Positions 31,195-43,340 are shown, numbered from the stretch's first letter. The stretch is DNA of 64,000 nucleotides from Leptodactylus fallax (GCA_947044405.1 CAMRHE010000196.1:2773001-2837000); one strand, 5' to 3'. A program made the numbers and translations. The notes: generated from the letters alone by a model not told the origin.

Positions 31195-31920
31195 TGAATG
31201 GAGAGTGGTTGTCTTGTTCTGCAAGAACGTATCGGTACGTCCTTGCAGTTTTAAGCAGCTGCATGAAATTGTGCAGCCGTGGAAACGGGGAGATGGCTGT
31301 AACTACAACCGGAACTCCCCTAGAGAAAGCAGGGAAGGTTTATTACCGTCCCTATCTTCCCGATCGCTGTGTACACAGTGCTCAATGAGCGCTGTATACA
31401 CAGCTATGGGCGCCGCCATGATGCTGTTCCCCTCTGACCCGGCAGTCATGTGATCTGCCAGAAAGAAAGAAAAAAAGAGAAAAAAAAATAAAATGACAAT
31501 AAAACAATTAAAAATAAATAAATAAATAATATGCCAATAACACGCCCTTATCACAGGTTCTAGCCCCACCCCCGACACCATACAAAATGAAAATTACCGT
31601 AACGGAAAGGAAAAACTATTTTAAAAAGTTTTTTAGTAGCACTTTGTGCTATTAAATAAAAAGTAATGAAAAGTGAAAAACAGACGATTTCCCTCCTCTT
31701 TTGTTTTAATTTTCCTGGATATAAAAAATTTTTTAAAAACATGCAAAAATAAAAATAATATAAAAATAAAGCCTTATGTATCACTGAAAAAAGATGCAGA
31801 AATTAGTTGAATAATCCAAATGATAAAGATGTTATAGCCCTGAAAACCGCCCATACAAAAAACCCGAAAATGTGTCTGGTCCTAAACCACAGATTGGCCT
31901 GTTACTGAAGTGGTTAAAGC
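31195..31920 (-). mobile_element. CCACTTCC-ended repeat, truncated copy
   Basis: About 725 bp matching the reverse complement of the element at 36918-37865. Shared blocks include gtggttgtcttgttctgcaa, gagcgctgtatacacagcta, tgggcgccgc, caataacacgcccttat and tagcactttgtg. It ends gaagtggttaa at 31920. The first roughly 50 bp and its TTAA at the other end are absent. No open frame looks like a transposase. Confidence 0.8.
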
Positions 31921-32421
31921 TGTTTTGGTTGTTTTATGGTTGGTTTATATATTCTTTTATCTATTATTTTTTTTTCTCATATTTTCTATGTTGTAGCTGT
32001 CTGTTGCAATTATTGATTTAGTGTAATTCCTCTTTTGGTACTGTTTTAATTGTTTCTAATCTTAGTAGATCAGGTTCACATCATGAATTGGCTAATGTGA
32101 TATTAATCCTACCAATATAAATGCGTTTATATTATAGATTTCCATTGAGAAAGGTCACATTACTGACCGAAACATCCTGTTTTTTTGGAATTGCCGTCTA
32201 GATTACTAACATAACTCATATATTGATGCCACTACTGATGTGTTCCTGCTTTGTATATTTATCATTAAACTCAATAAATTTCATGAGTTCTGTGAACTAT
32301 CTATACTACTGACTTTGCTCCCATTGATGCAATGCAGGGTCTTTTAGCCAGATGGGCAGTATCGCTGTGGTTTCTGTCTGGACAGTGTCTCTGTGTGCTG
32401 GACTACCCCCAAACTATCCCT

Positions 32422-32920
32422 TTAAAGAGGATCTGTCCCCAGGTTTTAAAAGCCAAATGAGATACCTCATCTGGTAGGTGCTGTTACCCTGAGCATTTTG
32501 GTGTTATTTATCCAAAAACACTGATAATCACATTCCCTCACCTCTCCTTGAGGTGCACTTTGTCTTTGGGCCCTGTTCAGTTTTCTACTGTTTGGGCTTC
32601 TAATGAGACATTATGGGCCCCGGGACACCACTCGGGCCTGGCATTAGGCAGTTACATAGGGCACGCCGATGGCCCAATCATGGTGCTTAGTGGTTCGTGG
32701 GACCTGTGACATCACAGAAGAGGCCTGAAAAGGACTGAAGATGCTTTGAGGGAGCCCAGGAGAAGTGAGGGAAAGTAAGTGTCACCACTTTTTTTATCTT
32801 ACTCTACCTTTCCCGGGCCTCAGCTTATTATATTCCAGGGTATGAAAAAACACAAGAGTATGATATTGGTTTATAGGTAGGAAACCCCAAAAATCGGGTT
32901 CGGCCAAACAGCATTGGGGG
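32422..32920. repeat. TTAA-type repeat related to 6530-6960
   Basis: Starts ttaaagaggatctgtcccc directly after a right terminus, aactatccctttaa, that shares the same TTAA. It contains ctcacctctccttgagg on the left and caggagaagtgaggg on the right as inverted blocks, and ends near aaaaatcgggttcggcc, as at about 6900-6925. Confidence 0.5.
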
Positions 32921-34250
32921 CTGGTGATAACTCTTAACCGCTAAATATGTAGGCAAGAATAGGGCCAAAACAACTTCAGTCTTACCTTCAAAAACAGAAC
33001 TTTTATGTTATATTTAGAACTTGCTGTTTTGTAAAAGTTTGAAAGTATTTTGAGTATTTGTATGAATTATTATAAAAGCATAAACCTGTCAGATGAGCGC
33101 CTCATTTATTTTAACTGCCTGGAAAGGCAAAGATTCTGACATGGTGCCATGGAACAAATTCAGGTACCTACTTATCTCTAATGTGCAGTAAGAGTTTTGC
33201 TAAAATTCTTTGCATGAAATAGCGAGTCTGGTCTGAAGCCCTGTCACAACTTGTGACAATCAATTAAATCCTCTAAAACAAAGAGTTTGCTTCCTGGGCT
33301 TTAATACAGCATGAAAGGTGTTCACTTTTCTCTCTTTAAAAACTATTTTGTACCTTTTTTATACAAAGTGTAAATGTATGCGGCGCTGGTGTTGCTAGCT
33401 TGATCAAAGGCATCAGACAGGCAAAATTCAGAGCAGTGAGACATGCTGTTTAACAATGTTGTATTCCTGGACAAACTTATGGTTGATGCCTGGTTGCATT
33501 TATATTTCATAGCCTACACTGTCTTGAAAAGCCTAGCACAATGCGGTTGTGTTATGTAAGAATAGATGTTTCTGATGTATCACACAATGATGGTTCTATG
33601 AATAAAGTAATAGGAAAGTTTCCAAAAAAGTGAAAAAGAATATGGTCTAAATAATCTTTCTATCCTAAAGTTTTACAATAAACTTCTGGTTGGTATCTCC
33701 AAGTAAGTGTCCATCAGAAGGATTCTCTTGATGTCTAGCCATGTAAAGATTTGGTGGATCAGAAATAATGGGAAATGGTGTCAGAAGTCGACCATTCTGT
33801 TAGAATACCCATGCCATTATTTTTGGGCATTAGTTGTGAGAGCCAAATATATCTGCATTATGTAACTATTTCCCCAATATATATAAATATGTAGCAAAGT
33901 TTAACTTGACATTTACCATTTACCACACAGTTAATATAAAGGACATCATAGCTAAGTCTCCCTATGGTCTCTTAGATTATCAAGAAAAGGATAATCACAC
34001 TGTCCCCCAGCAGTCATTGATGGTGCTGTCTCTAACTGCCCATGTGATACCGTGCTGACACCATAGAGAAATTGACAGCTAAAACGTAATGTGCATGTAA
34101 ACTTTTATTTATTTTTTCATAAATCAATAGTGCAGGTGAAGGGAATAAACTTTATAATATAGCTTGTTAAAGAAAAGTGCCTATGTCTTCTGCCACTGTT
34201 TAAATCTGTACAATAGATATCTATGGAGAGGGGGAGGAAGAGAAAGTTAA
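32921..34250. other. Intergenic DNA, mostly unassigned
   Basis: A diverged repeat at 33990-34090 is shared with 28140-28215. Otherwise nothing recognised. Confidence 0.4.
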
Positions 34251-34599
34251 AGGGGTAGTCCCATTTCAAAGATCCTACCTAATCTGTTAGTTTATGTAAA
34301 TTCAAGAGTTTTCCTAAATATATTGCTTTAGTAATGTTACTTTGTTCACCTGTTATGAGAAATTATTCCTCAAATTGTTTACACACTGTTCTGTCTTCTT
34401 ATCTAGTATTATAGGATGGGTGACATGGGTCTCTGGAGGGGAGGGTGACTGAGTTCTTGGAAAGTACTTGCTTTCAGAGCTGTTTATCTCCTGCTCTTCC
34501 TTTAGGCTATCAGGTCAGCTAAATGCAGTTTGCTGATAAAGGCTCAGACATTATTAAACATAACAATGTACATTTTCTCTATAATGTGACATCACTGCG

Positions 34600-34755
34600 T
34601 ATATTATAATGTGGCAGGCATTATACTGTATAGAGGTAACCAAGGGTGCATTATACTGTGTGGAGGCTCTAAGAGGGGCACTATACTGTCTGGGAGAAAT
34701 AAGGGGGCATTATTCTGTCTGGGGAACTAAAGGGGGTACTAAAGGTTGGGGCCAC
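34600..34755. repeat. Imperfect tandem repeat, about 30 bp period
   Basis: Four to five units of the type cattatactgtgtggaggct followed by ctaagaggggg: attatactgtatag, attatactgtgtgg, actatactgtctgg, attattctgtctgg, each followed by an A/G-rich spacer. This is a small minisatellite; the open frame across it is not a gene. Confidence 0.85.
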
Positions 34756-36917
34756 AAAAGGGATATCTATGCTGTGTTTTCAGATTTTCTGATCTGTCAG
34801 TGGATCATAAAAACAATTTCACATCGAAATTAATTATTTATTCAACAAAACATCCACCCCATGACTCCATAGCATATAGAACCACCTTTAGCAGAATTAA
34901 CTTGAAGTAGTCATTTTCTAAATGACTTTATTGTACTGGAGGAATTTTGGCCCAATAACATTAGAGTCAATGATAATGGTGACCCATATTTTTCTAACTA
35001 TAAACTTGATAGTAATTCGAAGAATTAAGTTTTAAACGTAGTGTAGATTATCTTAGCAAGTTATATGGAATATATTGCATCAAGGTGCAGAAACTGCATT
35101 TGGTCTCCATCGTGCATATAAACCCATTACAGAATATTAATCATTTCATTGTAAATATCAAGGCTGAAGACCACAACATAGCCGTATAAAAAGCCTCAAA
35201 TCTATTCTAACAAATGAGATGGCAATGAAATCCTGAATTCAATAATTTGTGGCGTGTTCTATTTATTAGCTTGTGATCTTCCAGTCTTATAAATATGTGT
35301 AAATGTCAGTGGACTTTAGCTCAACAGCCTTGAAAGAGCTCAACTTTTATAACACTCCGTGAAAGAGATGCTACTGAAATGGAATAAAATATTGTTTTGT
35401 TCTCCATTACTAAACACTTGGATGCTCTGAGCCTGAGGACAAAATGTGTTTAATATGTCATACAGTTATGGTGTTTTATCTGCTAGTGTGAGGAAGACAT
35501 TTTTATGATGTAGTAAAATAAAGCAGTAAAATTTTATGAAAATCAAATATTTCGAATTTATTATCGGAGCAAATTAAGAGTCGGTATGACATAATAATAA
35601 TTGGTATTGATCAAATGATCAGAGAGTAAAATCTCTGCAATGTTAATGAACATTGACAGGTGATACCATACTGAATGCAAACAGTTACATGAAACCTTTC
35701 AACGTACTGCAGTCACTTCTTTTTTTTTTTTGCATAAAAATTGAAAAAAATTGAAAAAATATAAAATATATCAAAAGCTAGAAGCAGTAACTGTGGCTTT
35801 TTTCCAAGGGCTAATGCATACACATATCAGCTCATACATTGTACTCACCAGCAGGCACATCAGAAGCCACTTAGTTGCTTATTCGCGCACACTTTGCTAT
35901 TTCTATGATTTTTCATGTGACACAATCAATAATGAAAACTTAGAAAGATAATCGATACAGTCTTATAAGCCCAAATGGAACTAATGCTAGAAACAAAAAA
36001 CTGGAGAATTCTACATTTTATAAAGATATATGTTTAGTAAACGGATAGTTCACTGTGACTTTTATTTAATTTTCAGTTAAAGGAAAAAAAAGTATTTCCC
36101 ATTGTTTTCCTACTCATTGAGGTATAAATGTATTTATAACAGCTATTCTTGGCCTGACATATTTTTGTATCTAAAAATGTCATGTTTTGTTGCATGACTT
36201 GGAGCTGTGTATCAGAAAAATGCAGATCTGAATGCTATAAAGTAATCACCACTGAATGTTCGACCTAAAAACCACCGTATTTGGTGTTAAAAAGATGAAA
36301 TCCACTTTATGCTGAATATAAGAGTTAAACTCACCGCAGGTCCACGCAGGAATGATCAGTTATGTGATTATAATTTTGGCCAAAAGCATTACAAATATCT
36401 AAAACCATGCACAGATAAATATATCCAGATGCAGTAGAGAGGAGAGTGTAAGCTACGGTATGATTATGTAATGGTGCCAGACACGGACATTGAGCTGCCC
36501 GATACACTAGTCTACCCAAAGAGATGAACAGACAGCCGGCTTGCCACTACCAGTGCTTCCAGAAGTGAGGCCAAAAAAGCATAATAAACTTGCAGGTTAA
36601 GTTTTTACTGGGCACCATAGAAAAAAATACCAGGGGGATTCACACCATAGAAATAAATACCAGTGGGAATCCACACCATAGAGACAATGGGATTCAGTAT
36701 ACATGTTTTCTAATCTACAATTAGCTGTGTGAACACGTTCTTAAATATTACTTTAAATAGGTTTTCCAGTTCTTTGAAATTGGTAGCCTATTCTTATGAT
36801 AAGCCTAGTATTAGGTCAGTGGGTCTGACTTTTGTTGCCCCCAGATTCTTTAAGGGTCTACGGTGTTCCTGTCTCCTTCATCTTTTTTATTTTTTTTACC
36901 ACGCACAGCTGTGTATT
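34756..36917. other. Intergenic DNA without recognised features
   Basis: AT-rich; no host exon or clear element. A local duplication, caccatagaaataaatacca, repeats with small changes at 36610-36685. Confidence 0.45.
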
Positions 36918-37865
36918 TTAACCACTTCCATACCAGATGCTTTACCCCCCTTCCAGACCAGGCACATTTTCAAGTTTTTTGTATGTGCGGTTTTGAGGGC
37001 TGTAACATTTGCGCTATTCAACTAATTTCTGCATCTTTTTTCAGTGACACATAGAGCTTTATTATTATGTTGTTTTTATTTTTGCATGTGTTCATATTTT
37101 TCCTGATATAAAAAAATTTAAAACAAAAACGGGAAAACGGGTCTGTTTTTCACTTTTCATTTTTTTTTAATAACACAAAGTGCTACTAAAAAACTTTGTA
37201 AAATTGTTTTTCCTCTCTGTTATGGCAATTTTTATTTTGTATGGTGTTGTTGGGGGTGGGGATATAACCTGTAATAAGGGCGTGTTATTGGCGTATTATT
37301 TTATATATTTTTTTAAATTATTTTATTTACATTTTTTTTTTCTTTTCTATACATTTTTTTTTTTTTTTTTTACATTGTGACCCCATAAGGTCATAATAGA
37401 CCTTTGGGAACATCTGATCACTTTTTGTTGGGGGAGTAGGCTGATTTCCCCTGTAACTGGGGCTGGTACATTTAGCCCCAGTTACATTAGGAATACAGCC
37501 TCCTGCACGTTACTTACACATAACTATAGAGCTGATCTGGGTCCTGTAGGACCCAGCAGCTCTAACACAAGCTGACCCCGGTGGATCACTTGACCGCCGG
37601 ATCAGAGGGGAGCCGCAAGATTGCGGCGCCCATAGCTGTGTATACAGCGCTCATTGAGCGATCAGGAAGGCAGGGAAGGTAATAAACCTTTGTTTCCTTC
37701 TCTCTGGGAACTCCGGCTGAAGTTGCAGCCGGCTCCCCGTTTCAGCAGGTACACGATTTTGTGTAGCTGCTGATTTCTGCTTGGACGTAGCAGTACGTCC
37801 TTGCAGAAATAGACAACCACCTTCCGGACGTATATATTGTCAATGGGCGGTACGGAAGTGGTTAA
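36918..37865 (+). mobile_element. TTAA-flanked element with CCACTTCC ends, complete
   Basis: About 950 bp between TTAA copies, with ends ttaaccacttccatacc and ggtacggaagtggttaa in inverse orientation. The interior contains palindromic gtacgtcc/ggacgta blocks near the right and long T/A runs in the middle. TTAA flanks fit piggyBac- or Kolobok-like insertion, but the terminal motif differs from TTAAAGGRR. No transposase, so it is non-autonomous. A second copy in reverse orientation is at 31195-31920. Confidence 0.8.
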
Positions 37866-38072
37866 GTAGTAGTGTTGCATAGTGTTACAATTTCTACTTT
37901 TTTAAGTGAATGGGACTGAACTGCAATGCTGAACACAAATGCTACTAAAAGTATGGAGCTATGCTATATGGAGCAGTGTAAACAATGAAATGAAGCTTAC
38001 CTGTCCTGTTTTACTACTATTCAGAAGGGTACCAAGAGTTGGACTTCTGCCATGTGATATTGATGACCTGTC

Positions 38073-38459
38073 TTAAAGGGGTTGGCTCCAGGATTTTTTA
38101 TGGCCTATCCTTATATATCTAAGAGGTGGGGGGTTGGCAGTCACCCCCCCCCCCCCCCACAGATCAGCTGTTTGGGGCCACTTCCTAGGCACAGCACAAA
38201 GCCGGAAGCAGCTGGCTTTGGCCCCTGTGTAGTGGTCAGGCACCAGTACTGCAGCTCAGCTGCCATTGACTTCAATGGCAGCTGAGCTGCAGTGATGGTG
38301 CCCGGGCACTATACAGAGCATGAAGCCAACTGCCTCTGGATTCCATGCTGTGTACAGCATGGGCGTCGGAAGTGGCCTCGAAGAGCTAATTCATATGGGG
38401 ACCGGCTGTCAGCCCCCTACAATCAGATATGTATGTCCTTTCCTGGAAAACCCCTTTAA
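38073..38459. mobile_element. TTAA-flanked palindromic MITE (387 bp)
   Basis: Starts ttaaaggggttggctccagg and ends ttcctggaaaacccctttaa. The arms are inverted over much of their length, and the centre is a 40-nt hairpin (38251-38290). A poly-C run lies at about 38144-38158. A further terminus, gaaaaacccctttaa, at 38480-38495 suggests a neighbouring fragment of the same class. Confidence 0.8.
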
Positions 38460-38536
38460 GGACAGGCCATTGATTTTCAAGAAAAACCCCTTTAATCTAG
38501 GTATTGTAGCTAAAAAGTAGAACCAGTTACAAAGCT

Positions 38537-38560
38537 ATGATGATGATGATGATGATGATG
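38537..38560. repeat. (GAT)n microsatellite
   Basis: Eight tandem ATG/TGA/GAT triplets. Confidence 0.9.
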
Positions 38561-39092
38561 AAGCATATACTGTATATGTTTTTGGTAAAGCACATTTACA
38601 GCCATTTACACTTTTTAAACCTGTCTTTTTCTAAGTACATTGGAAAAGTATTATGCAGGAAAGAGCAGCAGCTGGAACGTCCCAGAGGTCCCTGCACTAG
38701 CTGCCTCTTCACCGAGAAATCAAACATCTCCGAGACAAGCTCTATGGATGCAGCGTTGTGAAGAAAAGGCCAGCTCACGGTGATGTGTGATTGATGACAC
38801 AGCCTTTATCACATGAGGACAGCTTGTTTCAATGGAACACGGCATAAAGTCACAACTGGGAATAACACATGATAGACCAAAATTATAGCAAGTATCAGAT
38901 GAGACCTATTGTACTGCAGATAACACAATATTGGAGACTGATAATGAAGTATAATGGACAATGTCCCAAAAAGCAGAATGTTGAAGAGGAGGGTTTATTT
39001 CATTTTTTTTTTTCTCAGGGGGGTCATTATGGTAATAGTTGTTTGATATCTGTGCAGCCTTAGTAACTAAATATATAAGATCCCACAACACA

Positions 39093-39537
39093 TTAAAGGG
39101 AGTCTGTAACCAGGGTAAAGTATAATAAACCAGCAACACAGGTAGGTAGGTAGGTCAATATCACCTGTATGTAAAGCCTTTCTGAAAATGTGTGCCTCTC
39201 TCTCTGAGATATTCACTTGTTTCACAATATGAGCAGTCTGGAGCTGTCTGACGTCTCTGTTGTTCTATACGCCTTCCTTCATCCCTTCTCTGAGTGACAG
39301 GGCCAGGTTGCTATGCTGAAAGTTTGCCTGGCCCTGTGTTCTCAAATTTGCACCAGTGTATTAGAGCAGTGTGGGACAAAGCAATGGAGCAATGGATCCG
39401 CCCTCGGTGCTGCAGACAACTCACTTGCATATTGTGAAATAAATGAATATCTCAGCAATGGAGGGATGAATTTTCATGGGAAAAAAAGGTGTTATATTCA
39501 GATGAGCCTGATCTATCTAACCATACTGGTTACTGGT
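39093..39537. repeat. TTAA-type palindromic MITE
   Basis: Starts ttaaagggagtctgtaacc. The left arm has gagatattcacttgtttcac plus aatatg; the right arm has gcatattgtgaaataaatga plus atatctc. The distal right arm has ccatactggttactgg, inverse to ccag at the left end. The terminal TTAA on the right was not found. Confidence 0.65.
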
Positions 39538-39589
39538 CTGCGATCTGTTACCGCTGCAGTTTTTTTCGCTGTGCTGTTTAGCTGTGTTC

Positions 39590-39960
39590 CGCTATGTGAG
39601 GCTACTTTTATTATATACTTCATATGGAATAGCAATTCTTGGGCATCTTTTCTTATAACTCTGCATTGTGCTTTCCCTCTGTTGTTCCTCCTAGAAATGT
39701 GTAAATAAATTGACAACTAGATGTTCCATTCCACATGTCAAAGGGCGGTGACCTTACACAGTCTGATACTGCCAGCACTGACTGGACAGTGTCAGACTAT
39801 GTAAAGACACAACCCCAACTGGAATCTTCTAGGTGTCAAATTTTTCATCAATTTCTAGGAGGAATATCAGAGGAACCAAACAACACAGAGTAAGGGGAAT
39901 ATCATTATTTGTTATAACAGACTATAAAAAATAATAAGGTGATGTTTCTAGTGTTTCTTC
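39590..39960. repeat. Palindromic MITE sharing arms with 21084-21754 and 43930-44360
   Basis: The left arm has ctgttgttcctcctagaaat and the right arm atttctaggaggaatatcag. The centre contains cacagtctgatactgcc and ggacagtgtcagactatg. The same arm blocks recur in the other two copies. An open frame over the left arm (ending near 39708) is fortuitous. Confidence 0.7.
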
Positions 39961-40459
39961 TTTGTGAGTCTTCACTGTGTATACTAGATGGAAATCGTCA
40001 TATTATTGGTGACCCAAAAGACACTCTGAGACTGCTGTTAGCCTTGTAAGATCTGATATTTTGTTTCTGAAAGGCCTGTCGGAAAGATCTAGTGGCAAAC
40101 TGAGGGTAACGTCTCGGGCATCAAGAGTGAAGAGTGTAGTTATTGAAATAATAGCTAAAAGTTCACCTAAAAATTCATTTTGACTAGAGTTGCCACTTTA
40201 GAAAATGTGCCCTTAAGCCTCATGTATATGACTGTGTTCATTGTCAGTGTACTACCATGTTTCTCACAGCTAGCACACTGACCCATTCATTTCCATGGCC
40301 CCATACACAGAACCGTGTATTTTCACATCCCTGTGTATAGGGCCATGAGCCCCGGGCAAAACTCAGGACAGATCCTATTCCTGTCCATTTTGTGGCCCGT
40401 GCTCACTGACTTCAGTGAATGGGGACGTGGAGGCACAGGCGGTAGATGGATGTCATCTA

Positions 40460-42085
40460 CAGTACAGACCAAAAGTTTGGACACACCTTCTCATTCCAAG
40501 AGTTTTCTGTATTTTCATGACTATAAAAATTGTAGATTCACACTGAAGGCATCAAAACTAGGAATTAACACATGTGGAATTATATACTTAACAAAAAAGT
40601 GTGAAACAACTGAAAATATGTCTTATATTCTAGGTTCTTCAAAGTAGCCACCTTTTGCTTTGATTACTGCTTTGCACACTCTTGGCATTCTCTTGATGAG
40701 CTTCAAGAGGTAGTCACCTGAAATGGTTTTCACTTCACAGGTGTGCCCTGTCAGGTTTAATAAGTGGTATTTCTTGCCTTATAAATGGGGTTGGGACCAT
40801 CAGTTGTGTTGTTCAGAAGTCAGGTGGATACACAGCTGATAGTCCTACTGAGTGGAGTGTTAGAATTTGTATTATGACAAGAAAAAAGCAGCTAAGTAAA
40901 GAAAAGTGGCCATCATTACTTTAAGAAATGAAGGTCAGTCAGTCCGAAAAATTGGGAAAACTTTGAAATTGTCCCCAAGTGCAGTGTCCAAAACCATCAA
41001 GCGCTACAAAGAAACTGGCTCACATGAAGACCGCCCCAGGAAAGGAAGACCAAGAGTCACGTCTGCTGCGGAGGATAAGTTCATCCGAGTCACCAGCCTC
41101 AGAAATCGCAGGTTAACAGCAGCTCAGATTAGAGACCAGGTCAATGCCACACAGAGTTCTAGCAGCAGACACATCTCTACAACAACTGTTAAGAGAAGAC
41201 TGTGTGCAGCAGGCCTTCATGGTAAAATAGCTGCTAGGAAACCACTGCTAAGGACAGGCAACAAGCAGAAGAGACTTGTTTGAGCTAAAGAACACAAGGA
41301 ATGGACATTAGACTTGTGGAAATCTGTGCTTTGGTCTGATGAGTCCAAATTTGAGATCTTTGGTTCCAACCACCGTGTCTTTGTGCGACGCAGAAAAGGT
41401 GAACGAATGGACTCTACATGCCTGGTTCCCACCGTGAAGCATGGAGGAGGAGGTGTGATGGTGTGGGGGTGCTTTGCTGGTGAAACTGTTGGGGATTTAT
41501 TCAAAATTGAAGGAATACTGAACCAGCATGGTTACCACAGCATCTTGCAGCGGCATGCTATTCCATCCGGTTTGCGTTTAGTTGGACCATCATTTATTTT
41601 TCAACAGGACAATGACCCCAAACACACCTCCAGACTGTGTAAGGGCTATTTGACCAAGAAAGAGAGTGATGGGGTGCTACGCCAGATGACCTGGCCTCCA
41701 CAGTCACCAGACCTGAACCCAATCGAGATGGTTTGGGGTGAGCTGGACCGCAGAGTGAAGGCAAAAGGGCCAACAAGTGCTAAGCATCTCTGGGAACTCC
41801 TTCAAGACTGTTGGAAGACCATTTCAGGTGACTACCTCTTGAAGCTCATCAAGAAAATGCCAAGAGTGTGCAAAGCAGTAATCAAAGCAAAAGGTGGCTA
41901 CTTTGAAGAACCTAGAATATAAGACATATTTTCAGTTGTTTCACACTTTTTTGTTAAGTATATAATTCCACATGTGTTAATTCATAGTTTTGATGCCTCC
42001 AGTGTGAATCTACAATTTTTATAGTCATGAAAATACAGAAAACTCTTGGAATGAGAAGTTGTGTCCAAACTTTTGGTCTGTACTG
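40460..42085 (+). mobile_element. Tc1/mariner DD38E transposon, complete ends, 1626 bp
   Basis: The ends are cagtacagaccaaaagtttg and its inverse, with TA on both sides (40458-40459, 42086-42087). The terminal inverted repeats are about 268 bp (40460-40727 and 41818-42085), with roughly four mismatches seen by eye. The right repeat extends into the 3' coding end of the transposase. The D-E spacing of 38 suggests the Intruder-type sibling lineage of Tc1 (name from literature knowledge, not checked here). The copy is young but its gene is broken. Confidence 0.94.
40874..41922 (+). pseudogene. DD38E Tc1-like transposase, two disabling changes
   Basis: ATG at 40874 opens MTRKKQLSKEK. The frame then shifts by one base at about 40906, and the main frame continues VAIITLRNEGQSVRKIGKTL with a helix-turn-helix, GRPR-type hook (RKGRPRV) and second DNA-binding region. 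An in-frame TGA at 41281-41283 interrupts it; a CGA to TGA change is the simplest origin. The rest (41284-41922) is open: catalytic D in LWSDESKFEIFG, D in QQDNDPKH and E in DLNPIEMVW, with 38 residues between the last two. The last 34 codons lie in the right terminal repeat. Confidence 0.92.
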
Positions 42086-42164
42086 TATGTGCCGTCTGTA
42101 CCATTTAATCACGGCCTGGCGACGCGCACACATTATGTGTTTACCCTGGGATTCTATGTCAAAT

Positions 42165-42410
42165 GCAACCAATGGCATCTACATGTAGTTTGCATGATCT
42201 CCCCATGTGTGTGTGTGTTTTCTCTGGGTTCTCCAGTTTCCTATCTCATTCTTAAAACATACTGGTAGGTCCATTTCTTTTCTATATTTGCCCTAGTGTA
42301 TGTTTCTGAGCTAGATTGTGGCATTTGGGACAGGAAGTGAAGTGAATGGAGACAATCTCTATACAGCTCTGTGAAATATGTTGGTGCTATATACATGTAA
42401 GCAACAGAAA
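42165..42410 (+). repeat. tRNA-type SINE body, diverged copy
   Basis: Contains tagtttgcatgatctcccc, tctctgggttctccagtttc, tagattgtggcatttggg and gaaatatgttggtgctatat, in the order of the SINE at 2137 and 56008. The tRNA-like head is not preserved. It starts about 80 bp right of the DD38E transposon. Confidence 0.65.
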
Positions 42411-43043
42411 ATTAAAAAGACTCCTTCCAAAACCGAAAGACATGAGAAGTATCCCGTATTCTGCTTCAGTTCTATACGTGTGATTTCTACATCTCTTTAT
42501 GCTTTGTGCTATGTTCCTGATGTAACTTCTGGTAGAGCTGATGTTCTATACATCCAATGTTATTTACATAGTTCATCAGAGACGTATAGCAGGCTCAGAG
42601 CTGATTGATATGTAATTGCTGTAGCTGTCTGTCTCTGTGCTCCATTCTAACAGCAGAGCAGCTGAATACATAAACCAGTCTTTGGAGCTGTGACTTATGA
42701 TAGATTACAGTGTCTGTCTGACGTGCATTACTGCTGCATGATAATGATAACAGAATGCCTACAGTACACCTGGACACGTGTCTCTCTCATCTCGCCGCTG
42801 TTCATTTGTCTTAATTTTAGAAATTAAGAAATGACGACAGTGCCAAAATGAAAAGGTAGAAAACAATAAATATATCATTATGGAGAAAATATGCAACATT
42901 TATTAAAATCCATTATTTATAATCTCTGCATAAACAATGATATATAACCATTGCTGTAGAATCAATTATTTACAGTCCAATAAAATTGTCATATTAAACA
43001 ATGCTATCTAACCAAGCAAATATCCCCACCAGACCTAATATAC

Positions 43044-43052
<9 letters not shown>
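42411..43052. other. Intergenic DNA without recognised features
   Basis: Nothing recognised. Confidence 0.45.
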
Positions 43053-43092
<40 letters not shown>

Positions 43093-43128
43093 AACATCTA
43101 ATATCACATTGTATGGTCACTCTGGGGC

Positions 43129-43170
<42 letters not shown>
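43053..43170. repeat. (TA)n and (TAA)n microsatellites
   Basis: TA run at 43053-43089 and an ATA/TAA run at 43130-43170, separated by 40 bp of unique sequence. Confidence 0.93.
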
Positions 43171-43173
<3 letters not shown>

Positions 43174-43184
43174 TTTAAGGGAGA

Positions 43185-43340
43185 AAGGTAAGGCTATGCT
43201 CACATTTGTGCCCAGGTCCACGCTGGAGACTCCATCACAGTGTCTGCTGAAAATTGGTGGAGGAAAAAGTCCTGCAGAGAGGACTTTTTCCTCCACCACT
43301 TTCAGTTTTAAAATGATGACCCCATTATAGTCAATCCGCA
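43185..43340. repeat. Foldback repeat fragment
   Basis: ggtggaggaaaaagtcctgc and gaggactttttcctccacc form a strong hairpin at about 43256-43299, flanked by aggctatgctcacat on the left and cattatagtcaatccgcata on the right. Confidence 0.6.

Noticed and set aside
31085..31453. Open frames of 122 and 92 codons on both strands
   Set aside because: They lie in the CCACTTCC-ended repeat and do not match each other in the second copy at 36918. No domain or codon bias is seen.
37180..37380. Very hydrophobic, Phe-rich 66-codon frame
   Set aside because: Translation of T-rich sequence within a transposon; composition alone explains it.
39313..39708. 131-codon open frame with hydrophobic stretches
   Set aside because: It spans two palindromic MITEs. 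The hydrophobic segments come from T-rich arms, and the frame is not kept in other family copies.
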